Source: DATAFO01 sp046728935 (GTDB lineage: Bacteria; Actinomycetota; Thermoleophilia; Solirubrobacterales; 70-9). From it: 24,371 nucleotides of DNA. The notes under the pieces were generated by a model, which worked only from the letters and a program-made list of their open reading frames with translations, was not told the origin of the DNA and ran no database searches. Both the position numbers and the translations under genes were made by a program. This document shows, piece after piece, positions 7,399 to 14,576 of the stretch; the stretch's first letter is position 1, and each line of letters opens with the position of its first letter. The stretch covers positions 1-24,371 of the forward strand of contig JBKPFS010000021.1 in the NCBI GenBank assembly GCA_046728935.1, in the 5' to 3' direction.

Positions 7399-10346
7399 GA
7401 AATGCCTTCGGCCTCCCCGTTCTCCTCCTCGAGCCCGACGGCCCGCTCCAGCCGGCAGATCGACTGGAAGGCGCAGTAGGTGGGGCACCGGCCGCCGATC
7501 GGGTTGCGCGTGATCTCGCCCGCGCGCATCGCGCCAGCCCGCTCGGCGGCCAGCGCGCGCGCCCGGTCGAGCTCCGCCTCGAACGCCTCGGCATCGCATG
7601 AGTCCCCGCCCACCAGCGCCAGCTCGCCCAGCCGGGGATCGCCCTCGATCACGATCCCACGCGGGCGACGGTCGCGATAGGCGCCGAGCGCGTGGTAGAG
7701 CCCGCCGATCGGCTCCAGCCCGAGGCGCTCGCGCGCCGCGAGCACGTAGAGCTGGAGCTGGAGCTTGCCCTTCGCCTCCCACGTCTTGCGCCCCGGGGTG
7801 TCGCTCCCGGTCTTGTAGTCACGCACCAGGGCCGCGCTGCCGTCGGGCGCCACGTCGACGCGGTCGATCTGGCCGCGGAGCCCGATCTCGCCGAGCTCGA
7901 GCGCGGCCGGCCCGTCCTCGAAGCCGAAGCCGACCTCCAGGAGGTCGGGACGCGGCCGCATCTGAGTCTCGAGCTGCGACTCGTCGTCGAGGAAGCGGCC
8001 GATCTGGGCGCGCATGCGCGCCAGTGCCACCGAATCGGGCGGCTCCGCCGGCCGCAGGCCCTCCTCCTCGGCAACCTCGTCGATCAACTCCGCGAGCTGC
8101 GCCTTCCAGCGGGCGACGTCGCCGGGGCGAGGGATCGAGTCCTCGCCTGGGGGCTGGGCGTAAAGGCGCTGCAGGGCGCGGTGGGCGACGGTGCCGAGCC
8201 GCAGGGGATCGGGCTTCGGATCGAGGCGCTCGGGCGCCAGCTCGTGGTTCACGAACCAGCGGTAGGAGCACTCGAGCCAGCCCTCGAGGCTCGAGGCGCT
8301 CACCAGGTCCCGGCCGCGCAGGTCGGTCAGCACCGCATCCGCGCGGAGCGGGCCGGGACGCTTCTCATCGATGCGCGGCCCCGCGAGCGCGGTCGCGCGC
8401 TCGAGCTCGCGCTCCGTGGGCGCCTCGGAGGCCGTGAACGCGACCCGCTCGAGGCCCCGCCGGCGGACGAGGCGCTCCTCCGTCGCCTCCGGGTCGGAGC
8501 CGAGCAGGTCGAGCACCTCGTCGACGAACGGCGAGCGAGCCAGCGGCTTGCCCTCGTCGTCGCACGCCTGCCAGGAGAGGTAGAGCCGCTCGGTCGGGCG
8601 CGAGACGCAGGTGTGGAAGAGGTAGCGCTCCTCGTCCTGAGGATCGCGGCGCCTGAGTGCCGCGATCCCGAGCGCGGAGCGTCGCTCGTCGGAGAGCAGC
8701 GGGTCCTGCGTCGCGCGGCGCGGGAACTCGCCTTCCTGGAGGGCGACGCAGAACAGGTGCCGGGCGCGCCCCGCGCGCATCCGGTAGGGATCGAGAATCC
8801 GCACCCGACCCTCCGCGGGCCCGCGCCACAGCGGCACCCGCGCCCCCTCGATCGCCTCCGCCGCCTGGGCGAGGTCGGGCGGCTCGCAGCCCGGCAGCTC
8901 CCCGATCGCCGCTAGCTCGGCGAGGAGTTCGGCTGCTGCGGCCGCAGCGCGAAGCTCGAGCGGCTCGAACGGCGTCTCGCCGTCAGCGTCGCCGCGACCC
9001 ACCGGCGCGGCCTCTCGGTGCGGAGCCTCGGCAAGCTCGCCCGCGATCCGGGCGAGCGCCCGCATCCGCTCGCCTGCCGTCGACGCGGCGCGCAGCGCGG
9101 CGAGGTGACGGGGCGGCGTCTGCCAGCCGGAGATCGCCTCGTCGATCGTCGCCGGCCTCGCGCGACGGATCGATCGCTCGAGCCAGTCGACGTGTGCGGG
9201 CGCCATCCGGGGATCCGCGCGCAGGTGGGCGAGCAGGTCCTCGGCCTCCCCGTCGGGTCCTGCCGCCCGGCACAGCGCCACCAGCGAGCGGCCCACCGCG
9301 GTGTGCTCTAGAGGTACGGTCGTCTCGACCGCGACCGGGATCTCCAGGCGCGCGAGCGTGCGGCCGAGCGCAGGCCCACGGCGGGCGACGTCGCGAGCGA
9401 CGATCGCGATCTCGTCCGGAGCGACGCCGTCGGCGAGCAGGCGGGCGAGCTCGGCGCCGACCGCCTCCGCCTCGCCGAGCTCGCCGGCGCACTCGAGCAG
9501 CGCCACGCCGTCGTCGAGATCGGCGGCCTCGGCGCGAGGCTCGAACAGCCAGCGGTCGAGATGCCGCAGGCTCTCGCGGTCGGTGTAGGAGGGGTCGGGC
9601 GCCAGCTCGTCGGCCACCTCGGCGCCGAGCTCGGCGAGCCGAGCCAGGAGCTCGGCGCCACCCTTGAGCGCCTCGCGGTCGGCGTAGTTGACGGAGATGA
9701 CGACCTCGGTCGAGCGGCCGAGCTCGCAGACGAGCTCCAGCTGCGCCTCGGTGAGGTCGTCGAACCCGTAGACGAAGAGCGGGCGGTCGCCCCGGGCGTC
9801 GGGCTGGGCGCGGACGGCGCTGAGCGTGGCAGCGGCGCGCGATCCGGCGTCGCTGCGGTCCGCGCGATCCCGAAGCTCGACATAGCTTGCGTAGAGGGAG
9901 GTGAGCTCGCGCTCGTACTCGCCGTCGGGGAGCTCAGCCGCCGCCGCTCCGAGCTCCGCCGGGGAGATGAGCGCCTGCTGGAGCTCGCGGACGAGCGCGT
10001 CGAGCGCAGGGGCGAAGCCGGCGCGAGCGGCGGAGCGGCGCAGCAGGCGAAGCGGGGTGCCCTCGATTGCGGCGCGGAGCAGCGCCAGCCGCTCGGGCTC
10101 GGAGAGCGGTGGAGGCAGGGGGAGTGCGGCCGCCCGCGCCGCGTCCTCGAACAGGGAGGCGAAGGTGCGGATCGAGATCCCGATCACGGCCCCGCCGTCG
10201 CCGCACAGCTCGCGCTCGAAGCGCGCCGCGTCGTCGCCCGTCGGGACGACAAGCACCGGATCGCGGTCGAGTGCTTCCTCGAGGCGGCGCAGCAGCGCCG
10301 ACTCCCGGCCCGAGTTGGGCGGGCCGACGATCAGCGAGATCGGCAT
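7395..10346 (-). CDS. addB: AddB-like nuclease subunit with inactive-looking helicase domain
   Basis: This 983-aa protein is the partner subunit of the AddAB-type complex. The N-terminus MPISLIVGPPNSGRES carries a Walker A-like loop (8-16) in which the usual Lys is Arg14, so ATP hydrolysis is doubtful. Helicase-fold relics include LQEGEFPRR (536-544) and SRPTERLYLSWQ (582-593). The C-terminal PD-(D/E)XK nuclease has His722, Asp828 (RGQIDRVD) and Asp843-Tyr-Lys845. Cys693 together with Cys954-x3-Cys958-x5-Cys964 forms the AddB-type iron-sulfur staple. The start is ATG at 10346, with GAGGAG at 10352-10357 as a well-spaced ribosome-binding site; an in-frame ATG at 10379 adds 11 unconserved residues. 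It is first in a transcript with the helicase subunit, coupled by an ATGA overlap. Confidence 0.9.
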   Translation of the reverse strand: MPISLIVGPPNSGRESALLRRLEEALDRDPVLVVPTGDDAARFERELCGDGGAVIGISIRTFASLFEDAARAAALPLPPPLSEPERLALLRAAIEGTPLRLLRRSAARAGFAPALDALVRELQQALISPAELGAAAAELPDGEYERELTSLYASYVELRDRADRSDAGSRAAATLSAVRAQPDARGDRPLFVYGFDDLTEAQLELVCELGRSTEVVISVNYADREALKGGAELLARLAELGAEVADELAPDPSYTDRESLRHLDRWLFEPRAEAADLDDGVALLECAGELGEAEAVGAELARLLADGVAPDEIAIVARDVARRGPALGRTLARLEIPVAVETTVPLEHTAVGRSLVALCRAAGPDGEAEDLLAHLRADPRMAPAHVDWLERSIRRARPATIDEAISGWQTPPRHLAALRAASTAGERMRALARIAGELAEAPHREAAPVGRGDADGETPFEPLELRAAAAAAELLAELAAIGELPGCEPPDLAQAAEAIEGARVPLWRGPAEGRVRILDPYRMRAGRARHLFCVALQEGEFPRRATQDPLLSDERRSALGIAALRRRDPQDEERYLFHTCVSRPTERLYLSWQACDDEGKPLARSPFVDEVLDLLGSDPEATEERLVRRRGLERVAFTASEAPTERELERATALAGPRIDEKRPGPLRADAVLTDLRGRDLVSASSLEGWLECSYRWFVNHELAPERLDPKPDPLRLGTVAHRALQRLYAQPPGEDSIPRPGDVARWKAQLAELIDEVAEEEGLRPAEPPDSVALARMRAQIGRFLDDESQLETQMRPRPDLLEVGFGFEDGPAALELGEIGLRGQIDRVDVAPDGSAALVRDYKTGSDTPGRKTWEAKGKLQLQLYVLAARERLGLEPIGGLYHALGAYRDRRPRGIVIEGDPRLGELALVGGDSCDAEAFEAELDRARALAAERAGAMRAGEITRNPIGGRCPTYCAFQSICRLERAVGLEEENGEAEGIS

Positions 10347-10459
10347 CCGGGCTCCTCGATCGACATCGCTTCCCAGCATAGGTCGCCGTGCGGGCGCCTC
10401 CGCTGACGCGCGATGGCCCCCCGTTTTGCCGTCCTCCGCCGGATCTATCTTGGCCGCCG
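10347..10459. promoter_or_regulatory. Divergent intergenic region between addB-like gene and unknown gene
   Basis: These 113 bases separate divergent starts. On the minus strand TATGCT (10375-10380) is a reasonable -10 box for the addB transcript, about 28 bases before its ATG. On the plus strand TATCTT (10446-10451) is a possible -10 box only 8 bases from the ATG at 10460, which would give a near-leaderless message. I find no convincing -35 boxes and no recognisable LexA box. Confidence 0.35.
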
Positions 10460-10915
10460 ATGGCCCTCTGCTTCATCGACCCAGCCGACGCGATCCGCGC
10501 GATTGCCGACTCGATCGGCCGCGAGGCGCGCCGCCAGCTGCTCGGCGAGGCGGTCCGCGCCTGGGTCGACGAGATCCCCGACGACGAGCTCGAGGCCCAC
10601 TACGCGAAGGCCATCGCCGAGCTCGACGATCACGACATCTCGATGCTCGCCACCTGGCACGCCTCCATGGACGTCGGGACCCCGCTTCCCAACCGCGACT
10701 TCCTCATGGGCGCGTTCTCGTCCCTCGGCGAGCACCGGCGCGAGGCGCTGAAGCTCGCCGCCGGCTTTCGCGGCGAGGACGCGGTCGACCGCGGGGTCAC
10801 GGAGGAGGTCGCCCTGGAGACCGTGCTCGAGTGGCTCTCCGGGCCGCGTCTGATGCAGCTCGCCGTCGAGGCCGTCGAGCTCTACATCTGGGACCGCGCC
10901 GGCTCGGACAACTAG
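10460..10915 (+). CDS. Conserved-looking hypothetical protein, all-alpha
   Basis: This 151-aa acidic protein belongs to no family I recognise. It has no signal peptide and no membrane segment, and the pattern of Ala/Leu/Glu/Arg suggests mostly helices. The segments AIRAIADSIGREARRQLLGE (11-30) and VLEWLSGPRLMQLAVEAVEL (122-141) are amphipathic. Several aromatic and charged positions (W68, W125, W144) and the codon pattern are typical of a real gene. The start is ATG at 10460, since the preceding in-frame codons are Pro/Arg-rich noise. No strong ribosome-binding site is present. It is divergent from the addB-like gene and lies ahead of the secreted DUF11-RTX pair, with a small hairpin in between; no functional link is apparent. 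Confidence 0.7.
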   Translation: MALCFIDPADAIRAIADSIGREARRQLLGEAVRAWVDEIPDDELEAHYAKAIAELDDHDISMLATWHASMDVGTPLPNRDFLMGAFSSLGEHRREALKLAAGFRGEDAVDRGVTEEVALETVLEWLSGPRLMQLAVEAVELYIWDRAGSDN

Positions 10916-10931
10916 TCGCCCGGCCAGGCAT

Positions 10932-10944
10932 AACCCGCCGGGTT
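10932..10944 (+). terminator. Small hairpin after the 151-aa gene
   Basis: AACCC (10932-10936), loop GCC, GGGTT (10940-10944), located 17 bases after the stop. It is short and has no T-run, so it is a weak candidate that may separate this gene from the downstream secreted protein. Confidence 0.3.
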
Positions 10945-10991
10945 CGTCGGACGCTCTGGTGGGTAGAGAGATTCCGTACAAGCGCCTGGTC

Positions 10992-11034
10992 CAGGGAGGT
11001 CGCAGATGTCTGACTCGCCAACACGCTCGATGAG
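10992..11034 (+). repeat. Conserved leader and start region, copy 1
   Basis: These 43 bases span the ribosome-binding site CAGGGAGGT, the ATG and the first nine codons. They match 11886-11928 with two substitutions. The identity includes third positions (TCT, CCA, ACA codons that are unusual in this GC-rich sequence), while the genes diverge much more downstream. Confidence 0.85.
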
Positions 11035-11869
11035 GATTCGCGCCGCGTTGGTCGGCGTGACGCTGATTGCGCTGGGGGCGATCGTCTTGATGGTCTTGAC
11101 GCCGGGCGCGGGCGCCGGGCTTAACCCCGATCTCCACGTCGAGAAGTCGGATTCGCCCGACCCGGTGCAGGTGGGAGACGAGCTCACCTACACGATCACC
11201 GTCACGGAGGAGCAGAGCGTTAGCGCTCTGCAAGTGGTCGTCGAGGACACCCTTCCGAACAAGGTGAAGTTCGTTTCCGCGGAGGCTTCGCAGGGCGGCG
11301 CCAACGCCTGCGATCGGAACGGGCGCAAGGTCACATGCGAGCTCGGCGATATCGCTGCTTCGGGTACCGCGATGGTCACGATCGTCGTGCAGCCGAAGAA
11401 GGCCGGCACGATCGAGAACACTGCGTCCGCCGAGCTGGGGACCGGAACCGAGAACGACCCAGCCGACAACGAGGACACCGAGAAGACCAAGGTCGTGAGC
11501 GGCCCGAGCTGCGGCGGCGACGACGCGACGATCGTCGGCACGACCGGTGACGACGAGATCATCGGCACCGACCATCGCGACGTGATCACGGCGCTCGCGG
11601 GCGATGACTTCGTCAAGGCGCTCGGCGGCAAGGATGCGGTCTGCGGCAAGGGCGGCAACGACACGCTCAAGGGCAACGCCGACGGCGATCTCGTGAAAGG
11701 CGGCGGCGGCCGCGACACCGGCAAGGGCGGCGGCGGCGACGACGTCGTCAAGGGCGGCCGCAAGGCCGACCGCCTGCGCGGCGGAGCGGGCGACGACGTC
11801 CTGAACGGCGGTCCCGGCAACGACAACTGCCGCGGTGGCCCCGGGGACGACATCCTGAAGAGCTGCTGA
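11006..11869 (+). CDS. Secreted DUF11 plus RTX-like repeat protein, copy 1
   Basis: This 287-aa exported protein opens with a positively charged N-terminus and a hydrophobic core (residues 13-32), ending GAGAG, a Sec-type signal peptide or membrane anchor. A DUF11 Ig-like domain follows (about 42-160): LHVEKSDSPDPVQVGDELTY, DTLPNKVKFV, the Cys102/Cys111 pair, then AGTIENTASAE and DNEDTEKT. The C-terminal third (about 175-283) is a run of RTX-like nonapeptides such as GGKDAVCGK, GGNDTLKGN, GGAGDDVLN, which in RTX proteins bind calcium in a beta-roll. Cys169, 213, 275 and the terminal Cys287 could form disulfides. There is no type I secretion context, so Sec export to the cell surface is inferred. 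The ribosome-binding site is AGGGAGG. The neighbour at 11900 is a tandem paralogue. Confidence 0.85.
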   Translation: MSDSPTRSMRIRAALVGVTLIALGAIVLMVLTPGAGAGLNPDLHVEKSDSPDPVQVGDELTYTITVTEEQSVSALQVVVEDTLPNKVKFVSAEASQGGANACDRNGRKVTCELGDIAASGTAMVTIVVQPKKAGTIENTASAELGTGTENDPADNEDTEKTKVVSGPSCGGDDATIVGTTGDDEIIGTDHRDVITALAGDDFVKALGGKDAVCGKGGNDTLKGNADGDLVKGGGGRDTGKGGGGDDVVKGGRKADRLRGGAGDDVLNGGPGNDNCRGGPGDDILKSC

Positions 11870-11885
11870 GCGGACGGTCAGTGGT

Positions 11886-11928
11886 CAGGGAGGTTGCAGA
11901 TGTCTGACTCGCCAACACGTTCGATGAG
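11886..11928 (+). repeat. Conserved leader and start region, copy 2
   Basis: This is the second copy of the block at 10992-11034, with differences only at 11895 (T for C) and 11920 (T for C). It fixes the start of the second gene at ATG 11900 and not at the TTG two codons earlier, which lies inside the ribosome-binding region. Confidence 0.85.
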
Positions 11929-12754
11929 AGTCCGCGCCGCGGTGGCCGGCGTATCGCTGATCGCCTTCGGGGCCTTTGGGCTCATCGTCTTCGCCCCGGG
12001 CGCGACCGCGGGCTTCGTCACCGATCTCGGCATCACGAAGGCCGACTCGCCCGACCCCGTGCAGACTGGCGACGTCCTCACGTACACGCTCACGGTCACC
12101 AACCACGACGTCAGCACCCAGCCCAACATCTCCACGGAGGACAAGCTTCCGAATCAGCTCGACTTCGTCTCGGTCGAGACGACGCTGGGGACTTGCGACC
12201 TCAGTGGCCGCAACGTCACCTGTGAGATCGGAACACTCGCACCGGATGGAACCGCCACGGTGACGATCACGGTCCGTCCGCGGAAGGCGGGCACGATCTC
12301 GAACACGGCCACGGTCTCCGCGACCGGCAACGTGGACCCGGTGCCGGGCAACGACAGCGACACCGAGACCACGAAGGTCACGGAGGGCCCGAGCTGCGGC
12401 GGCAAGCCGGCGACCATCCTCGGCACCGAGGGCGATGACGTCATCACCGGGACCGAGCAGCGGGACGTGATCTCGGCGCTGGGCGGAGATGACCAGGTCA
12501 ACTCGCTCGGCGGCAAGGACTCGGTCTGCGGCAAGTCGGGCAACGACAAGCTGAAGGGCAAGGGCGACGCCGACCTCGTCAAGGGCGGCGGCGGCCGCGA
12601 CACCGTCAAGGGTGGTGGCGGCGATGACACCCTCAAGGGCGGCCCCAAGCCGGATCGCCTGCGCGGCGGCAGCGGCGACGACCTGCTCGCAGGCGGCGGC
12701 GGCAACGACAACTGCCGGGGCGGCAGCGGCACCGACACGCTGAAGAGCTGCTGA
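11900..12754 (+). CDS. Secreted DUF11 plus RTX-like repeat protein, copy 2
   Basis: This 284-aa tandem paralogue of the preceding gene has the same layout: signal/anchor (residues 11-38, ending APGATAG), DUF11 domain (about 42-158, with Cys99/Cys108), then RTX-like repeats (about 172-280) including GGKDSVCGK, GGGGDDTLK and GGSGDDLLA. It ends in the same TLKSC-like tail as copy 1 (ILKSC). The C-terminal cysteines (165, 210, 272, 284) are conserved between copies, which supports structural disulfides. Loop residues in the DUF11 domain differ most. Lys residues replace the hydrophobic repeat position in several nonapeptides, so calcium affinity may be low. The gene is 30 bases downstream of copy 1, probably co-transcribed, and ends before a strong hairpin. 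Confidence 0.85.
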   Translation: MSDSPTRSMRVRAAVAGVSLIAFGAFGLIVFAPGATAGFVTDLGITKADSPDPVQTGDVLTYTLTVTNHDVSTQPNISTEDKLPNQLDFVSVETTLGTCDLSGRNVTCEIGTLAPDGTATVTITVRPRKAGTISNTATVSATGNVDPVPGNDSDTETTKVTEGPSCGGKPATILGTEGDDVITGTEQRDVISALGGDDQVNSLGGKDSVCGKSGNDKLKGKGDADLVKGGGGRDTVKGGGGDDTLKGGPKPDRLRGGSGDDLLAGGGGNDNCRGGSGTDTLKSC

Positions 12755-12762
12755 TCGGACGG

Positions 12763-12807
12763 CCAGCGTGGCGTTCACGGTGATCGTCGCCGTGAACGCG
12801 ACGCTGG
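12763..12807. terminator. Strong bidirectional terminator hairpin
   Basis: CCAGCGT (12763-12769) pairs with ACGCTGG (12801-12807) and GCGTTCACGG (12771-12780) pairs with CCGTGAACGC (12790-12799), leaving one G-G mismatch and a 9-base loop. It lies 8 bases after the second DUF11-RTX gene and contains the minus-strand stop of the convergent gene at 12775-12777. It is the most stable hairpin I noticed in the window. Confidence 0.75.
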
Positions 12808-13785
12808 GGCGGGCAGTACCAGCTCGGCGCTGAGCGCGCGGTGATCCGAGCCCGGCAGGTCGTGGACGGATACGTCCTCGACCCGCACGCCCCGATCGAC
12901 CAGGATGTGGTCGATGGTCACGGTCGCCGGCAGCCGGCGGTTCGTGGGCCAGGTGGGCGTGAGCCCCTTGCCGGCGACATCGGCGGCGTCGACGTATCCC
13001 CTGTCGAGGACGTCACGCAGCGCGGCGTGATCGAGGGTGGCATTGAAGTCGCCGAGCAGCAGGCGCGAGCGGCCGTCGGCCTCGGCGGAGGGCAGGATCT
13101 CCAATCCCTCCTCCCAGGCGCTCACGGCCCCCGAGGCGGTCGGCGCCACGGTGTGGACGTCGACGAGCTCGACCCCTTCACCGCCCGGGAGCCTGAGCCG
13201 CGCGCCCGGCATCGCGAACGACCGGTCGGAATCGGTCAGCGTGAGCGAGTAGACATGGGTCAGGGGCCAACGGGCGTAGAGGCCTGAGCCCCGGGAGCCC
13301 TCGCGGGCGAACACGGCTCGCTCCGGCAGCAGGTCGGCGAGCCCCGCGTCCCGCAGCGCCTGGTCCTCCCTCGTCGTCAGCTCCTGGAGGGCGAGGAGGT
13401 CGATCTCCTCGTCGCGCACGAGGTCGACCACCGCCTCGGGATCGGCGCCGCCGAGCCTCAGGTTTGCGGTCAGCACCCGCAGCCGAGGGCCGTCGCTGGG
13501 CAGCCCCGACTGGTCGTCGGGAAAGGCTCGCGGCAGGACGAGGATCGCGAGGACGACCGCGACGGCGCCCGCCAGCCCGGCCGCCACCCAGAGGCGCAGG
13601 AGGGCGGCGGTCACCAGGACGAGCACCGCCCCAAGTCCGACCAGCGGGGTGTAGGCGATCAGCGGAACGACCGGAAAGCCGCCCTCGAGGCCGAACGCGC
13701 GCACGATCGTCCAGGCGACGAGCACGGCGACGGCTGCCCAGCAGAGCACTGCGCCGGCGCGTCGGAGATCCGGGCCGGGCCGCAT
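12775..13785 (-). CDS. Membrane-anchored endonuclease/exonuclease/phosphatase-family protein
   Basis: This 336-aa protein begins with three hydrophobic segments (about residues 10-30, 38-62 and 66-86), followed by a DNase I-like EEP domain that is probably extracytoplasmic. Family active-site residues are present in order: Asn108 in LTANLRLGG, Glu135 in LALQELT, His211 in VDVHT, Asp246 and Asn248 in LLLGDFNAT, Asp292 in TIDHILV, Asp314-His315 in GSDHRALS. The family cleaves phosphodiester or phosphomonoester bonds in nucleic acids, phosphoinositides or sphingolipids; the substrate here is not determinable. The start is ATG at 13785. An in-frame ATG at 13812 would add nine residues but runs through the divergent promoter dyad. 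The tail is Arg/Ser-rich. Confidence 0.88.
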   Translation of the reverse strand: MRPGPDLRRAGAVLCWAAVAVLVAWTIVRAFGLEGGFPVVPLIAYTPLVGLGAVLVLVTAALLRLWVAAGLAGAVAVVLAILVLPRAFPDDQSGLPSDGPRLRVLTANLRLGGADPEAVVDLVRDEEIDLLALQELTTREDQALRDAGLADLLPERAVFAREGSRGSGLYARWPLTHVYSLTLTDSDRSFAMPGARLRLPGGEGVELVDVHTVAPTASGAVSAWEEGLEILPSAEADGRSRLLLGDFNATLDHAALRDVLDRGYVDAADVAGKGLTPTWPTNRRLPATVTIDHILVDRGVRVEDVSVHDLPGSDHRALSAELVLPAPASRSRRRSP

Positions 13786-13795
13786 GGCGGCGGAT

Positions 13796-13813
13796 TGTGG
13801 CGGGACTGCCACA
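13796..13813. promoter_or_regulatory. Dyad between divergent start codons
   Basis: TGTGGC (13796-13801), spacer GGGACT, GCCACA (13808-13813): a perfect inverted repeat lying in the middle of the 37-base gap between the divergent starts at 13785 and 13823. It is a candidate operator for both genes; no regulator gene is adjacent. Confidence 0.35.
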
Positions 13814-13822
13814 CTGCGGGCG

Positions 13823-14551
13823 ATGAGGGCGCTGGCGATAGTCCATCAGCGCGACGCGGGCCCCGGCGTCTTCGCCGAGGCGCTCGAGGCGCGAGGGGTC
13901 GGCCTCGAGCAATGGCGCGTCGCGGAGTCGAGCGACCCGCCGTCCGACCCGCGCGGCTACGACGCGGTGATCACGTTCGGTGGCGCGATGCACGCCGACC
14001 AGGAGGCCAAGCATCCATGGCTCGCGGACGAGAAGGCGCTGCTGCGCGAGCTGCTCGACAGCGGGACCCCCCTGCTCGGGGTCTGCCTCGGCTCTCAGCT
14101 GCTTGCCGAGGCGGCGGGCGGCACCGCGCGGCGCGCGGGCCGCCCTGAGATCGGATGGGTTGAGGTCGAGGTGACGCCGGACGGGGCCGCCGATCCTCTG
14201 CTCGGCGCCCTCGCTCCGCGCTTCGAGGCCTTCGAGTGGCACAGCTACGAGTTCGACCTACCGCCCGGAGCCGTCCCGCTGGCCCGAAGCGACGTCTGCC
14301 TTCAGGCCTACCGCATCGGCGAGATCGCCTGGGGGATCCAGTTCCACGCCGAGGTCGATCCGAACGACGCCGAGCACTGGATCGACGACTACCGAGCCGA
14401 CGAGGACGCGGTGCGGATCGCAATCGACCCGGACGCCCTTCGCGGCGAGACACGGGCCAAGATCGGCGCCTGGAACCGGCTCGGCCGTGAGCTGTGCGGC
14501 CGCTTCCTCACCGCGATGAGTCTGCCTCGGCGCGCCGGTCTACACAGGTGA
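13823..14551 (+). CDS. Class I glutamine amidotransferase (GuaA-like GATase domain protein)
   Basis: This 242-aa protein is a stand-alone triad amidotransferase. Nucleophile Cys88 lies in the elbow LGVCLGSQLLAEA. His175 and Glu177 lie in GIQFHAEVD. The oxyanion region is VITFGGAMHADQ (49-60). The family resembles the GATase domain of GMP synthase, but the synthetase domain is absent, so it is either a glutaminase partner of an unlinked enzyme or a gamma-glutamyl hydrolase. The start is ATG at 13823, giving the usual MRALAIVHQRDAGPG opening. It is followed 25 bases later by the DUF899 gene on the same strand. Its mature C-terminus is helical, RAKIGAWNRLGRELCGRFL. It is not closely similar to the C26-type amidotransferase at 18285-18995. 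Confidence 0.88.
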   Translation: MRALAIVHQRDAGPGVFAEALEARGVGLEQWRVAESSDPPSDPRGYDAVITFGGAMHADQEAKHPWLADEKALLRELLDSGTPLLGVCLGSQLLAEAAGGTARRAGRPEIGWVEVEVTPDGAADPLLGALAPRFEAFEWHSYEFDLPPGAVPLARSDVCLQAYRIGEIAWGIQFHAEVDPNDAEHWIDDYRADEDAVRIAIDPDALRGETRAKIGAWNRLGRELCGRFLTAMSLPRRAGLHR

Positions 14552-14576
14552 GCTCGACACGAGGACCAAGGGCGGT

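Noticed and set aside
7399..7782. N-terminal extension of the AddA-like protein upstream of 7398
   Set aside because: This stretch is the conserved AddB-like C-terminus in another frame, and ATG at 7398 forms the ATGA coupling typical of such pairs.
4564..8915. Plus-strand open frames opposite the AddA/AddB-like genes (for example 4564-5808 and 7692-8915)
   Set aside because: They are antisense shadows of motif-rich helicase and nuclease coding sequence with no recognisable domain of their own.
10347..10459. LexA/SOS box in front of the addB-like gene
   Set aside because: No sequence resembling the actinobacterial CGAAC-N4-GTTCG-type box is present on either strand.
11894..11896. TTG start for the second DUF11-RTX gene
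   Set aside because: It lies next to the ribosome-binding sequence, and the paralogue starts at the ATG equivalent to 11900.
11188..12738. Ser/Pro-rich minus-strand open frames opposite the DUF11-RTX genes (11188-11853, 12154-12738)
   Set aside because: They mirror the Gly/Asp repeat coding on the plus strand and carry no start context or domain.
11530..12740. GGC-rich periodic DNA in the two secreted genes, considered as a CRISPR-like or tandem DNA repeat
   Set aside because: The period of about 27 bases with degenerate units is explained by nine-residue RTX coding repeats; there are no constant repeats with unique spacers.
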